A stretch of DNA of 64,000 bases from Bacteroidales bacterium. Lineage in GTDB: Bacteria > Bacteroidota > Bacteroidia > Bacteroidales > UBA932. The translations under genes and the position numbers were made by a program. The notes below the pieces were generated by a model. It searched no databases and was not told where the DNA came from. It saw only the letters and a list, made by a program, of their open reading frames with translations. Shown piece after piece: positions 8,200-18,279 of this stretch. Within the stretch, counting starts at the first letter, position 1; each line of letters opens with the position of its first letter. The stretch lies in contig JAEESO010000005.1 in the NCBI GenBank assembly GCA_016286385.1, forward strand, positions 57,413-121,412, written 5' to 3'.

Positions 8200-9480
8200 T
8201 TATCTAACTGAAATCCAGTTGAGCGCTATTGTGGCGCCGGAGTTGCCGGTGAGGCGGATAGTGCTCTCTCCGGCGGGGAAATCCAAATTGAAATAGTTGG
8301 TCACCCACTCTTTACTGGAAGATGGGATTTTCTTGGCGGCCACATCCGTACCGTTGAGGGATATGGCAAGGGACGTCTCACGGTACGTGTAGTACCTGAG
8401 ATAAACCTTGTAATTGCCGGCGGTGGGGAGGTTCACCTTGTATTCCACCCAGCTGTCTTTAGGGAGTTCGGAAATCTCCAGGATTCCGCCGTTACTGTCT
8501 GTGCAGGGAGCAAGATGCACCCTGTATGAAGCCGAGGAGTACTGCTCTGCGGGAATAATTTCCCTTGAACCATAAACCACGGAAGTGTCGTATGTAGAAA
8601 GGTTCACGAAAACCTTTCCAAGCGTTGTGAGTTCAAAAGGTTCCTTTGAAGTGAGAAGGTTGTTGTGCCACTTGGTGTTGAAACTGCCGCGAGGCATAAA
8701 CCAGGCATATCTGAATACGTTTTCGTGAGCCTCAAGCATGTTGATGGTTTCACACATGTACCTGAGCTGATCGGCCTCGGAAATATTGTTGGAATTGCCG
8801 TTACAGAACTCGGTAAGCCACACCGGCTTCCCGTATTTTGCAAACATGTCAATAAAATCCTTTACGCTGGAAGCCGACGGCATGTAGCAGTGGAGGGCAA
8901 TGCCGTCCATTTGGTCAAGAGAGACCCCGGGCTGGGCAAGGAATTCGTCCATCCACTTGATGGGATCGTGGTAGCCGGAAAGCGTACCATAATTGAGGGC
9001 TGGAGAGATGAGTTTCATGCCCAGCTCATTTGCCAAAGCAACTACATCCGGCCAAAGAGCAGCGGCCTGTGCGGGAGTCATATTGGCCTGGTCCTTAAGA
9101 TTAGGCTCATTGAAAGCAAGGATATACAGTGCCTCTGGGTGAGCCTTTTTCCAAGCCCTGATGTTCTCGGGATTATAATTACCATTCCAAATCATAGGAC
9201 ACCAGTCCATTTGATACTTCCCGAACAAAGACTGGGTGTCTTCTGCTGGGACATTACTTGACCAGTCGTAGGACCAGGAAACCGCATCGCCCAAAAGTGG
9301 GATATCCGTCTCTGACAAAGATCCGAAGTTAAAGCTCACGCCACGTTTTGCGCTCCTGTCCTGGCGAAGTGTATAACTCACCCCGCCCTCCGGGTCAAAA
9401 CTGTCCAATTCATGAGGAGAAACGCCCTGGCAGGCCGGGACTAACGTAAGTGCGGCCAGAAGAATAAATATCTTTCTCAT
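8200..9480 (-). CDS. GH128-like endo-beta-1,3-glucanase with CBM6-like domain
   Basis: A 426-residue lipoprotein (signal ending LVPAC, Cys17). Residues about 45-290 form a GH128-like (Asl1-type) TIM-barrel domain. The acid/base Glu is likely E125 in AFNEPN and the nucleophile E224 in WLTEFCNG, the usual arrangement at the ends of strands 4 and 7. Residues about 310-426 resemble a CBM6-type beta-sandwich (SWVEYKVNLPTAGNYKVYLR, ending in ALNWISVR). GH128 enzymes cut beta-1,3-glucan chains, and CBM6 modules often bind the same polymer. The start overlaps the GH16 stop (ATGA), so the two are translationally coupled. It is likely a surface endo-enzyme of the PUL. Confidence 0.85.
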   Translation of the reverse strand: MRKIFILLAALTLVPACQGVSPHELDSFDPEGGVSYTLRQDRSAKRGVSFNFGSLSETDIPLLGDAVSWSYDWSSNVPAEDTQSLFGKYQMDWCPMIWNGNYNPENIRAWKKAHPEALYILAFNEPNLKDQANMTPAQAAALWPDVVALANELGMKLISPALNYGTLSGYHDPIKWMDEFLAQPGVSLDQMDGIALHCYMPSASSVKDFIDMFAKYGKPVWLTEFCNGNSNNISEADQLRYMCETINMLEAHENVFRYAWFMPRGSFNTKWHNNLLTSKEPFELTTLGKVFVNLSTYDTSVVYGSREIIPAEQYSSASYRVHLAPCTDSNGGILEISELPKDSWVEYKVNLPTAGNYKVYLRYYTYRETSLAISLNGTDVAAKKIPSSSKEWVTNYFNLDFPAGESTIRLTGNSGATIALNWISVR

Positions 9481-10436
9481 TGCTGATATACTCTGACGTA
9501 ATCTATGTACATTCTTGCTGGACCATTGGCCAGGGCCGTGATTCCGGCGGCGTCCCAGATGCCTGTAAAATTGCCGCCTATTGCAAGGTCATATACAATG
9601 AAAAAATCGTGATGGAAGTATCGGCCTGTAGCCCACTCATCCTCTGTTTCTGTAAGTCCCATCTCAAAATAAGGCTTTACCGAAGGGTTTTTGTCCAGAT
9701 CCAGATACATTGAGAGTTTTTCCTCATCCCAGATGAGTGTGAACAGGTGGAACTCCCCGTCCTGAATGCTGTAAGGTGCATTCGAAGACTTTGCGTAATT
9801 GGGATAGCCTCCATTCTTGTAGAACCCCCAGTGACAGGCTCCATTGAAGAAGGTTTCCTGTGTGCCGGCTTTGATTCCGGCCGAATTTCCCATTTCAAGG
9901 ATATCAATCTCTCCGCATTTGGGCCAGCCCACACTGGAGAAATCATTGCCCAGCATCCAGAAGGCGGGCCAAAGGCCGTTTGCCGTCTTGGGAAGGCGGA
10001 TGGAGGACTCCACAATACCGTGCGTGAAGAAATGCTTCTTGGAGGTATTGAGCCTGCCGGAAGTAAACTGCTTCCCGCTGTAGGACTCCTGCTTTGCCGT
10101 CAGGACAAGGCAGCCATTCTCCACAGAAACATTCTCGGCACGATAAAATTGCAATTCATTGTTTCCGCCGCCATTGCCGTTTACCTCAATGTTCCAGTCG
10201 TCCGTACTCAAGGCCGATCCTTCAAACTCATCGGCCCAAACAAGGGTGTAGCCCTTGTGGTAGTCGGATGAGTTGTCCGGCTTTCCGTCATTGGAATTAC
10301 TGTCACCGGCGTTATTTGCTGGTTTTTCCGACTCAGGTTTAAGGTAATAACTGTCGTCAATCTTCGCCGGCGTGCACTGGCACGCTACAGCCATAAACAA
10401 CGCGGCAGAGAAGGCGGCGGAATACAATGAATTCAT
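9477..10436 (-). CDS. GH16 beta-1,3-glucanase (laminarinase-type) lipoprotein
   Basis: A 319-residue protein with a lipoprotein signal (MAVACQC, Cys19) and a low-complexity Asn/Ser/Asp linker to about residue 60. A GH16 jelly-roll follows from about 62 to the end. The catalytic motif GEIDILEMG is intact, with nucleophile E176, D178 and acid/base E181. The extra residue between Asp and the second Glu is the beta-bulge form seen in laminarinases, unlike the PUL 2 GH16 enzymes. Conserved substrate-cleft segments WPAFWMLG and the C-terminal MYIDYVRVYQ are present. The gene sits between the surface lipoprotein gene and the GH128-like gene, overlapping the latter by four bases. It probably cuts beta-1,3 or mixed-linkage glucan at the cell surface. 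Confidence 0.93.
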   Translation of the reverse strand: MNSLYSAAFSAALFMAVACQCTPAKIDDSYYLKPESEKPANNAGDSNSNDGKPDNSSDYHKGYTLVWADEFEGSALSTDDWNIEVNGNGGGNNELQFYRAENVSVENGCLVLTAKQESYSGKQFTSGRLNTSKKHFFTHGIVESSIRLPKTANGLWPAFWMLGNDFSSVGWPKCGEIDILEMGNSAGIKAGTQETFFNGACHWGFYKNGGYPNYAKSSNAPYSIQDGEFHLFTLIWDEEKLSMYLDLDKNPSVKPYFEMGLTETEDEWATGRYFHHDFFIVYDLAIGGNFTGIWDAAGITALANGPARMYIDYVRVYQQ

Positions 10437-10449
10437 AATGCGTTAAGAT

Positions 10450-11250
10450 TTACTTTTTGTAGAAGAAGGCTGCATCAAGGTTGAGGGCTGTACCCGCAGT
10501 GCCTCCGGAAAGGAAACAGAAGATATTGCTGTCGGCCACGCCTTCGGTAGAGAAGTCAATGCCGCTGTCATCCATGGAGAATTCATACTCATTCCATTCG
10601 TTGGCAACGAATTTTCCGTCATTGTTAATAGGCTTTGCGGCGGAGAGGTTATTTCCTTCTACCTCATAGTTGCCTTCGCCAAGTACGAAAGGATATATTT
10701 TATTATTCCAGGTAACATAGCATCCGTGAGGGACACCAGCAGCACCCTTATATGCGATGTGAAATACAAAGCCTTTCTCATTGAGCCCGGCTATCTTATC
10801 GTAATTGTCCATTCCGCTCTTAAGGTTGAATCCGGCACCGGACCAGCCTACGTTACCCACCGTAAGGGCAGTGTACTCGCCTGCTACACCATAGAAATTA
10901 AGACCTGTTGCTGTAGCGCCAGCATAGCAATTCCCATCAGACCAAATGTACAGGAACTTGTTCACATCATCCGGACGAATGTCGGCAACTACCTTATTCT
11001 TGATGATCTCGAACGTTTCAGCGTCCATGATAAGGGGATAATAGTTTGAACCCTTCAGGGAAGCGGGAGTCTTGTCCTCGTTGCCTCCGCCATTGTCGCC
11101 GGTGTTATCACCGGTGTTGTCACCTGTGTTCTCCTTGGGATCATCGTCAACAAGAGCGTTTCCACCTGAGGAAGCGGGCTTCTGGCATGAAACCAATACC
11201 ATACCGGCTGCAACAAGCAGAGCGGCAAGAGTCATGAGTGTCTTTTTCAT
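10450..11250 (-). CDS. putative surface glycan-binding lipoprotein (SusE/F position)
   Basis: The 266-residue product has a lipoprotein signal (GMVLVSC, Cys22) and a flexible linker with repeated TGDN units (about residues 41-54). The remaining roughly 200 residues are beta-rich and aromatic-rich, ending in DAAFFYKK. No catalytic motif is visible. The gene follows susD by 44 bases and precedes the GH16 gene, the normal place of a SusE/F-like surface glycan-binding protein, and the TGDN linker would hold the binding domain away from the membrane. Assignment rests on position, lipidation and linker, not on recognised family motifs. Confidence 0.7.
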   Translation of the reverse strand: MKKTLMTLAALLVAAGMVLVSCQKPASSGGNALVDDDPKENTGDNTGDNTGDNGGGNEDKTPASLKGSNYYPLIMDAETFEIIKNKVVADIRPDDVNKFLYIWSDGNCYAGATATGLNFYGVAGEYTALTVGNVGWSGAGFNLKSGMDNYDKIAGLNEKGFVFHIAYKGAAGVPHGCYVTWNNKIYPFVLGEGNYEVEGNNLSAAKPINNDGKFVANEWNEYEFSMDDSGIDFSTEGVADSNIFCFLSGGTAGTALNLDAAFFYKK

Positions 11251-11294
11251 TTTGATTTTTGATTAAAAGGTTAATGATTATTTATGGTTTAGGA

Positions 11295-12899
11295 TTAACT
11301 GTAATTGGGGTTCTGCTCCAGGGAACCAAGCTTAACCTCTTCCTGAGGGATGGGGAAAAGCTCGTGTTTGCCCTTGGTGAAATCGGCCATCTCGGCCTTT
11401 ACCTCGGCCGATTCTGAAGCCTTGTAGGCGTCCATCACCTCTTTCACCACGCCCCAGCGGCAGAGGTCGAAGAAGCGGTGGCCTTCCATACCAAGTTCCA
11501 CACGGCGCTCGTGGCGGATAGCCTTGCGGAGGTCGTCCAGGTTGTCTGAGTAGCCGTTATAGCCCGGGAATGCGGGAAGGATTGCAGCCCCCTGACGGGC
11601 GCGTGCACGTACATTCTCAAGCATGGTCTTGGCGGTAGTGGCATCATTGCGCTCAACTGCAACTTCTGCAATCATCAGATAAACGTCAGAGAGACGAATC
11701 TGTTGATTGTTGATGGCTCCGCGGGAGTCATGGTCAAGGTGCAGATACTGACCGGTTGTGGCATCCATGAGAGAGCGCTTCAGAGAATGATAGCGGTTGC
11801 CAAGATAAACCTGCTCTGCCTCATTGTCAATCTGAGCATCAGTGGGCACAAGGATGGTGGCCGCAAGGCGGGGATCTCCGGCCTCGAACTCGTTGTAGAG
11901 GCTCTGGGAGGGCCGATTAAAGCCCCAGCCGGCCTCGCCGAATGCAGGACCGCGGAAACGGGTGAGCCTTACGTCAAATGTGCCACGGCTGAAGCCGTTG
12001 CCTTCACCGTAGTCGGACATGCCGTCTTCCATATACTGGATTTCAAAAACGGACTCGGGACCGTTTTCTCCTTCAAGCGTGAAATTATCGGCATATTTGG
12101 GGCAGAGGGAATATTCTGCAGCCTGATCCTGGAGGAATTTCTTTCCCCAGTCTTCGGCCTTCTTGAAATAATCCGCTCCATCCTTGCCGTTATTGACATT
12201 CCACTGTGCAAAGTACAGGTTTGTCTTCAGGAGCATAGCCTGGGCGGCACCTTTTGTTGCACGGCCAAGGTCATCGGCCGAAAGTGCGCTCTTGTTTGGA
12301 AGAGCCTTTTCCGCAGCCTCAAGATCGGAAAAGATAAGCTCATAGATCTGCTCAACCGTAGAGCGGGGCTGAATCCAGTCTGCGCCGTCATAGATGGTTG
12401 ATTCTACTTTGGGCACGCCACCAAACATTCTCACAAGGCGGAAATAGTAGTACGCCCTGAGGAAATGAGCCTCGCCAAGGCAGCGGTCCTTGAGCTCCTG
12501 GGTAAGATCTTCAGAAACGGCCATCTTCTCAACCTCTGCAATGGCCAGATTTGCGCGTGCAATACCCTGATACTGGGCCCTGTAGAACTGAAGGATAATG
12601 CCGTTGTTTGACACGACCTTGAAATTGTCAATGTCATATAGGTCCGGGCCGTCGTTCTTGTTCTGGCCGCCCTTGAGGGCATCGTCGGAGGCGATGTCAC
12701 CAAAGTACCACTCCGGGAAATAGCCGTTCTGGTATTCCCACATAAGAGGGACATAAGCTGCGGTTACAACCTGGACGGCATTATCCGATGCCACAAAGTA
12801 GTCAGACACACGGTTCACCATGGGGCCGTCTTCTGTGAGCCATTTGTTGCAGGAAACGAGTGCAAGTGCTGCTGAAAGGATAACTATATACTTTTTCAT
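11295..12899 (-). CDS. SusD/RagB family outer-membrane lipoprotein (PUL 1)
   Basis: A 534-residue SusD-like protein with a lipobox (ALALVSCNKW, Cys17) and the expected all-helical TPR-like N-terminal half. Conserved SusD features are ARANLAIAEVEKM, LGEAHFLRAYYYFRLVRMFG, and the C-terminal ERRVELGMEGHRFFDLCRWG. SusD forms the lid on the SusC barrel and captures oligosaccharides at the surface. It begins 12 bases after the SusC stop, so the pair is translated together. The C-terminus (QNPNYS) is typical, so it is full length. Ligand inferred from context: beta-glucan oligosaccharides. Confidence 0.95.
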   Translation of the reverse strand: MKKYIVILSAALALVSCNKWLTEDGPMVNRVSDYFVASDNAVQVVTAAYVPLMWEYQNGYFPEWYFGDIASDDALKGGQNKNDGPDLYDIDNFKVVSNNGIILQFYRAQYQGIARANLAIAEVEKMAVSEDLTQELKDRCLGEAHFLRAYYYFRLVRMFGGVPKVESTIYDGADWIQPRSTVEQIYELIFSDLEAAEKALPNKSALSADDLGRATKGAAQAMLLKTNLYFAQWNVNNGKDGADYFKKAEDWGKKFLQDQAAEYSLCPKYADNFTLEGENGPESVFEIQYMEDGMSDYGEGNGFSRGTFDVRLTRFRGPAFGEAGWGFNRPSQSLYNEFEAGDPRLAATILVPTDAQIDNEAEQVYLGNRYHSLKRSLMDATTGQYLHLDHDSRGAINNQQIRLSDVYLMIAEVAVERNDATTAKTMLENVRARARQGAAILPAFPGYNGYSDNLDDLRKAIRHERRVELGMEGHRFFDLCRWGVVKEVMDAYKASESAEVKAEMADFTKGKHELFPIPQEEVKLGSLEQNPNYS

Positions 12900-12911
12900 A
12901 GCGTGCTCATT

Positions 12912-15900
12912 TTAGAAGTTAAGGTTCAGGCCCATCTGGACTGTGCGGGACTGGGGATAGTTACCATAATCTACGCCGCCGCCAACTTCGGGGTCATAAC
13001 CGGTGTAGCCGGTGACGGTGAAAAGATTTGTACAGGATACGTAAACGCGGCAGCGGGATAGACCCACCTTGTTCACAATCTTTTCAGGGAGGGTGTAGCC
13101 CAGCTGGATGTTCTTGAGGCGGAGATAAGCACCGTCCTCAACAAGGCGGGAGTTATTATCCTTATTGTGGGATCCGCCGAAGGGATTAGGAATTACGCCG
13201 GTGGTGTGATCCGGAGTCCAGACGTTACGCATGGTTGCGGCAAGCTGGGAGCTGTTGCCTGTGCCCTCGGTGCGTTCGCGGAGAGCGTTGTATATCTTGT
13301 TTCCGGCTACGCCCTGGAAGAAGACCTGAAGGTCAAATCCCTTCCAGCCCGCAGAAGCGGTAAGGCCATAGGTAAGCCAGGGGAACGGATTTCCAAGGTT
13401 GGTAAGGTCATTATTGTCAATTCTGCCGTCACCATTCTGATCTTTGTACTTAGCGTCTCCAACGTTGTACTCATTTGATGCACCGGGAGCAAACAAATGT
13501 TCCGTAAGCTCCTGATCGGACTGGTAAATGCCAAGGTATTCATAACCCCAGAAGGTATAAAGGGGAAGACCCTCCGTGCTGATGGTACGGTCTCCGTAAA
13601 CAGGGGAACCACCGTTAAGGGCGGTGAGCTGGTTCTTTATGAAGGAAACGTTTCCGTTCAGGCTGTAATCCCAGTCTCCAATGTGATTGCGGTGCTCAAG
13701 GGTGAGTTCAATACCGCTGTTACGGACGGTACCCACATTTGCCGTTGCGGCATAACGGTTACCAACGTGTGCGGGGGCGGTGACGCCAAGAAGCATGTCC
13801 TTGGTGTCACGGATGAAGAAGTCTACCGTGGCGGTGAGTTTGTTCTTCCACAGGCCAAGGTCTACACCGACGTTCATCTGCTCTGTAGCCTCCCACATGA
13901 TATCCGAGTTCACAAGTGTGAGGATGGTTGCACCATGTGCAAGGTCCTGATTCTGTCCAAGGACGTAGTCCACGAAGGTGGGGCCGCTGTTGAACATGGT
14001 CTGGACAGAGGCGTTGTCGCCAATCTTGTCATTGCCGATACGTCCCCATCCGGCGCGGACCTTCAGGCCTTCAAGCCATTCGGGTTTGGGGAGCCAGGGC
14101 TCATTATCCACACGCCAGGCAGCCGCCACTGAAGGGAAGAAGCCCCAGACGTGGTTGGTGAACTTTGATGTACCATCGGCACGGAAGTTAACCGTGAGGA
14201 GGTAGCGGCTGTCAAAGTTGTAGTGGGCACGGGCCAGGAAAGACTGCCTGCGGTTGCGCGCTGCGCCGTCTCCTGCAGGATTGCGGTCTTCCGTGGTCTG
14301 GGAAAGATACCAGTTAGTCTCACGCGGGATGAGGATCTTTGCACCGCTTCCGCCGAGGCTTTCCATCTGGTATTCCTCAAGTGTGGTACCGGCCATAAGG
14401 TTCACGCTGTGCTTACCAAAGTCCTTCATCCAGGTTAGGGTGCTCTCGAAGATGAGGGTGCGGTAACGGGTCATGTTCTTTTCCAGGAAGTTCTTGTCCA
14501 TCTTGTCGAACTGGGAGACAATGTATGCTTCCTTGAACAGACGGTGACGGACATTGCTGAGGTCCATGGAAATGTCATTGTGCCATACCAGGCCCTTGAT
14601 GGGGGTGATGTCAACAAAGATGTCTCCTACCCAACGGTCACTCTTGTCCATGGGGTGGGAATAGTCCACCATGGCATAAGGATGGGTGACGTTCTTGAAG
14701 TTTGTGGGAGCTGCGAATTTGCCGCTGAGGTCATCTCCAAGATGGTTATGGGAGCCCTGGGGATAGGTCACGGGGTCCCAGGGAGACATTGAAAGGGCGG
14801 CGGACAGGATTGAAGCCTGGGCCGATGCATTATTGTTCATTGCCGTACGGCCGTAACCGTACATGAAGTTGAGGTTCTCACCAATCTTGAGCCATTTCTT
14901 CACATTGTAGGAAGAGTTGGCGCGGAGGGTGAGACGGGAATAATTGGAGCCGATGATAGTACCGTCCTGGTTGAACCAGCTGGCGCTTACGGACCACTGT
15001 CCCTGATTATTACCTCCGTTTACGGCAAGGTGATAGTTCTGAATGATGGCATTGCGGTTGAAAACAGCCTCCTGCCAGTCTGTATCAGTCTTTGAGTAGT
15101 CAAGGTTGGAAGGGTGATATTTTGAAGTATTACCAATCATCCTTGACCGGATCCAGGCGTCGCGGCCCTGCTCTTTGAGGGTTGAATAACCGCCGATATC
15201 TCCAATCTTTGAAAGGAAGATGGCGTATTCATCCGTAGTGAGGAGGTCAAGTTTGCGCCAGGGATTCTGGAAGCCGATATTAGCATCGAAAGAGATGGAA
15301 ATCTGACCATCCGTGTTACCCTTGGTGGTGGTTACCAGGATAACGCCGTTAGCGCCTCGGGAGCCGTAGATGGCGGTGGCCGATGCATCCTTCAGGATTT
15401 CCGTAGAAGCAATGTCAGAAGGGCTGAGGAAGGAAATATCGTCTACAATAACACCGTCTACCACAAAGATAGGGGCGGAATTGTTAACGGTGCCGATACC
15501 ACGGACACGGACCTCTGCGGCAGCACCGGGCTGGCCGGAGTTTGCGTTCACCGTAACACCGGCAGCCACGCCCTGGAGGGCCTGGTCTATACCTGATGCA
15601 GGAGTTTTCTTGAGCTGGTCACCCTTTACGGATGCCACAGAGCCCGTGAGGTCACTCTTTTTCATGACGCCGTAGCCGATAGCCACTACCTCGTCAAGCA
15701 TGTAGGAGTCTGTCTCAAGGGCCACGTTGAGGGAGGAGCCGGAAACAACCACCTCTTTTTCTGCATAACCGATGCAGGAGAAAACAAGGGTCTGTCCGTT
15801 TGAAGCCTTGATGGAGAAATTACCGTCAAGGTCTGTCTCCACTCCGGTACCGGCGCCTTTCAGGATAACGGCTACACCCGGAAGAGGATATCCGTCCTGA

Positions 15901-15989
15901 GCGTCAGTAACTGTACCTGTCACTGTCCCTTGCGCAAATGCGCTTATTGCAAGGGCCATTGCGGCAAGGATGGTTAGTGCTTTTTTCAT
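12912..15989 (-). CDS. SusC/RagA family TonB-dependent transporter (PUL 1)
   Basis: A 1025-residue outer-membrane transporter with a signal peptide (ending AISAFAQ). It has a carboxypeptidase-regulatory-like domain (GTVTGTVTDAQDGYPLPGVA onward, about 20-100), a TonB-box-like DEVVAIGYG, a plug domain with LKKTPASGIDQALQGVAAGV, RVRGIGTVN and the ATAIYGSRGANGVILVTT block, then a barrel ending in the terminal Phe (MGLNLNF). Length is normal for the family. It imports oligosaccharides into the periplasm using TonB-ExbBD energy. A TATATTTG -7 box sits 25-32 bases upstream of its ATG, so SusC may have its own start in addition to read-through from GH3. Confidence 0.95.
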   Translation of the reverse strand: MKKALTILAAMALAISAFAQGTVTGTVTDAQDGYPLPGVAVILKGAGTGVETDLDGNFSIKASNGQTLVFSCIGYAEKEVVVSGSSLNVALETDSYMLDEVVAIGYGVMKKSDLTGSVASVKGDQLKKTPASGIDQALQGVAAGVTVNANSGQPGAAAEVRVRGIGTVNNSAPIFVVDGVIVDDISFLSPSDIASTEILKDASATAIYGSRGANGVILVTTTKGNTDGQISISFDANIGFQNPWRKLDLLTTDEYAIFLSKIGDIGGYSTLKEQGRDAWIRSRMIGNTSKYHPSNLDYSKTDTDWQEAVFNRNAIIQNYHLAVNGGNNQGQWSVSASWFNQDGTIIGSNYSRLTLRANSSYNVKKWLKIGENLNFMYGYGRTAMNNNASAQASILSAALSMSPWDPVTYPQGSHNHLGDDLSGKFAAPTNFKNVTHPYAMVDYSHPMDKSDRWVGDIFVDITPIKGLVWHNDISMDLSNVRHRLFKEAYIVSQFDKMDKNFLEKNMTRYRTLIFESTLTWMKDFGKHSVNLMAGTTLEEYQMESLGGSGAKILIPRETNWYLSQTTEDRNPAGDGAARNRRQSFLARAHYNFDSRYLLTVNFRADGTSKFTNHVWGFFPSVAAAWRVDNEPWLPKPEWLEGLKVRAGWGRIGNDKIGDNASVQTMFNSGPTFVDYVLGQNQDLAHGATILTLVNSDIMWEATEQMNVGVDLGLWKNKLTATVDFFIRDTKDMLLGVTAPAHVGNRYAATANVGTVRNSGIELTLEHRNHIGDWDYSLNGNVSFIKNQLTALNGGSPVYGDRTISTEGLPLYTFWGYEYLGIYQSDQELTEHLFAPGASNEYNVGDAKYKDQNGDGRIDNNDLTNLGNPFPWLTYGLTASAGWKGFDLQVFFQGVAGNKIYNALRERTEGTGNSSQLAATMRNVWTPDHTTGVIPNPFGGSHNKDNNSRLVEDGAYLRLKNIQLGYTLPEKIVNKVGLSRCRVYVSCTNLFTVTGYTGYDPEVGGGVDYGNYPQSRTVQMGLNLNF

Positions 15990-16014
15990 AGAAAATATTG
16001 GTTATTATATCCTA

Positions 16015-16047
16015 CAAATATAGTCTTTTTTCTCAAAGTACCTCAAA
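16015..16047 (-). promoter_or_regulatory. putative susC promoter of PUL 1
   Basis: On the minus strand TATATTTG (complement of 16015-16022) matches the TAnnTTTG -7 consensus, with TTTG (complement of 16044-16047) 21 bp upstream, inside the 3' end of the GH3 gene. The leader to the susC ATG would be about 25 bases. Confidence 0.5.
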
Positions 16048-18249
16048 CTCAACGGGTTCACCCGAAGCGCTGTCGCCGGCAACCCACAGCTGGAAGCTGC
16101 CGGGCTCTACGCCGTACTTACCGTCAAGGCCGTAGAACGCGAGGCTGCTGACAGGAATGCCGATAGTTATGGTGCGGCTCTCCCCTGCGGCAAGGCTCAC
16201 CCTTTCAAAAGCCTTCAGCTCCTTCACCGGACGGGCGATTGAGCCCACAAGGTCACGGACATACACCTGGGCCACCTCCGTGCCTTCGCGGCTGCCGGTG
16301 TTGGCAAGGGTGAAGGTTACGGAAATGGTATCATTGGCCTTATATTCCTCTTTGTCAAGGCCGATATTTGAATACGAGAATGTTGTGTAGCTGAGGCCGA
16401 ATCCGAAGGGGAAGAGCGGATAGGCGCCGTAGTCAAGATAATAGGAAGTATTGCCCAGGGATGTCTGGCCGGCCTCCAGGGGAATGTCCTTCATGAGGAG
16501 CTCTCCGCTGTAGGGACGGCCTGTCATGTTGTGGTTGTAGTACATCGGGGCCTGGCCGACGGTGCGGAGGAAAGTAACGGGAGCCTTTCCGGAAGGATTC
16601 ACGTCACCGGCAAGGAGGTTTGCAAGGGCAGGACCGCCCATTGTGCCGGGATGGAAGCTGTAGAGCATGGCGCTGCAGTTTTCAAGGTCACGCTCAATTG
16701 TGAGGGGGCGTCCGGCCATTACGGTTGCGACAACCGGCTTTCCGGTAGCCTTCAGGGCTTTCAGGAGCTCGCTCTGGGAGCCGATAAGATTAAGGTCGGC
16801 AAGGGAATGAGCCTCTCCGGAAAGGATGGCCTCCTCTCCAAGGAAGGCAAGGACGACATCGGCCCTTCTGGCTGCGGCAACGACATCGGAGAAATTATCT
16901 CTCTCCTGCCTGCTGTAAGCAAGGCCGGGAACATAGATGACCTTACCCGGGAAACGCTCCTCAAGAGCCTTCAGAGGGGTTACGGTGTGGGATTTCTCAC
17001 CGTCAAAGGTCCAGGTGCCAAGCTGGTCGTGGGGAGCATCGGCCATAGGACCGGTGACAAGGATGCGGAGGCCGTCCTTAAGAGGCAGGACTCCGTCGTT
17101 CTTAAGGAGGATTGCGCTTTCCTCTGCGCTCTTATGGGCGGCTGCAAGGTGCTCAGGGGCATACTGCACAGCGGCACCTTCCTCTATATTAATATAAGGA
17201 TGCTCAAAAAGACCCAGCTTTACCTTTACCCTGAGGACATCGCGGACGGCTGCGTCAATCTGTGACTCTTTCACCTCCCCGCGGCGAACCATTTCTTCAA
17301 GATGGCCGATAAAACCGTAGGTCATCATATCCATGTCAACGCCTGCGGCGACAGCTTTCTTCACAGCTTCCGGGCGGTCTGCTGCAAAGCCGTGATTAAT
17401 CATCTCTCCCATGGAGTTCCAGTCTGTCACAACCAGACCGTCAAAGCCCCACTCTCCGCGGAGGATATCCTTTACAACGTACTTATTGCCGGTGGAAGGG
17501 ATGCCGTCATTGTCATTGAAGGAAGTCATGAGGGTCATTGCACCCGCCTTTACAGCTGCCTCAAACGGAGGGAGGTAGACGTTACGGAGAAGATGCTCCG
17601 GGATAAGGGTGCTATTGTAGTCACGCCCTCCTTCGGCAGCGCCGTAACCTACAAAATGCTTGATGCAGGCGGCCATGGAAGTGGAGTCTGCCGTACGCCC
17701 CTGATAACCGTAAACCATGGCCTCAGCCATACGGGCGTCAAGGTAAGGATCTTCGCCGCTACCCTCTGCAATGCGGCCCCAGCGGGGATCACGGGCAATG
17801 TCAAGCATGGGGGAGAATGTCCAGCGAACACCCTGGGCGGTTGCCTCAAGGGCTGCTACGCGCGCGCCTTCCTCTACTAACTGAGGGTCGAAGGTTGCCG
17901 CAAGACCAAGCGGAATGGGGAAGATAGTATGAAAGCCATGGATGACATCGCGGGCAACAAGAAGCGGGATTCCAAGCCTGGACTCCTCAACTGCAAGCCT
18001 CTGGTACTCATTCACCTTGACGGGATCAACCTCGTTAAGGATGGAACCAACCTGACCGTCACGGATTGCTCCGGCATAATTACTTACCTCTCCGCCAACG
18101 GAAATCTGATTCATCTGGCCGATTTTCTCTGAGAGAGTCATCTGCCTTAGGATATTTTCCACCCTTGTGTCTACATCACTTTTACGCTGACCGCATGAAA
18201 CGACAGCTGCGATGATGGCGATAAGTAAAACAAGTCTTGAGGTTTTCAT
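16033..18249 (-). CDS. GH3 beta-glucosidase (BglX-like)
   Basis: A 738-residue enzyme with a lipoprotein-type signal (AAVVSCGQ) and the full three-domain GH3 layout: (beta/alpha)8 barrel, alpha/beta sandwich with KNDGVLPLKDG, and a C-terminal fibronectin-III-like domain. The nucleophile Asp is in GLVVTDWNSMGEM, and substrate-contact segments KHFVGYG and RDPRWGRIAEGSGEDPYL are present. Family members of this layout cleave terminal beta-linked glucose from oligosaccharides, usually in the periplasm. It is the first gene of PUL 1; downstream susC starts 44 bases after its stop. It would convert beta-glucan oligosaccharides imported by SusCD into glucose. Confidence 0.93.
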   Translation of the reverse strand: MKTSRLVLLIAIIAAVVSCGQRKSDVDTRVENILRQMTLSEKIGQMNQISVGGEVSNYAGAIRDGQVGSILNEVDPVKVNEYQRLAVEESRLGIPLLVARDVIHGFHTIFPIPLGLAATFDPQLVEEGARVAALEATAQGVRWTFSPMLDIARDPRWGRIAEGSGEDPYLDARMAEAMVYGYQGRTADSTSMAACIKHFVGYGAAEGGRDYNSTLIPEHLLRNVYLPPFEAAVKAGAMTLMTSFNDNDGIPSTGNKYVVKDILRGEWGFDGLVVTDWNSMGEMINHGFAADRPEAVKKAVAAGVDMDMMTYGFIGHLEEMVRRGEVKESQIDAAVRDVLRVKVKLGLFEHPYINIEEGAAVQYAPEHLAAAHKSAEESAILLKNDGVLPLKDGLRILVTGPMADAPHDQLGTWTFDGEKSHTVTPLKALEERFPGKVIYVPGLAYSRQERDNFSDVVAAARRADVVLAFLGEEAILSGEAHSLADLNLIGSQSELLKALKATGKPVVATVMAGRPLTIERDLENCSAMLYSFHPGTMGGPALANLLAGDVNPSGKAPVTFLRTVGQAPMYYNHNMTGRPYSGELLMKDIPLEAGQTSLGNTSYYLDYGAYPLFPFGFGLSYTTFSYSNIGLDKEEYKANDTISVTFTLANTGSREGTEVAQVYVRDLVGSIARPVKELKAFERVSLAAGESRTITIGIPVSSLAFYGLDGKYGVEPGSFQLWVAGDSASGEPVEFEVL

Positions 18250-18279
18250 TCCGCGCGTTATTAATTAAAGCTTTCACCG

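Noticed and set aside
11046..11150. Repetitive DNA in the surface lipoprotein gene (TGDN repeats)
   Set aside because: Simple low-complexity linker coding; no independent element.
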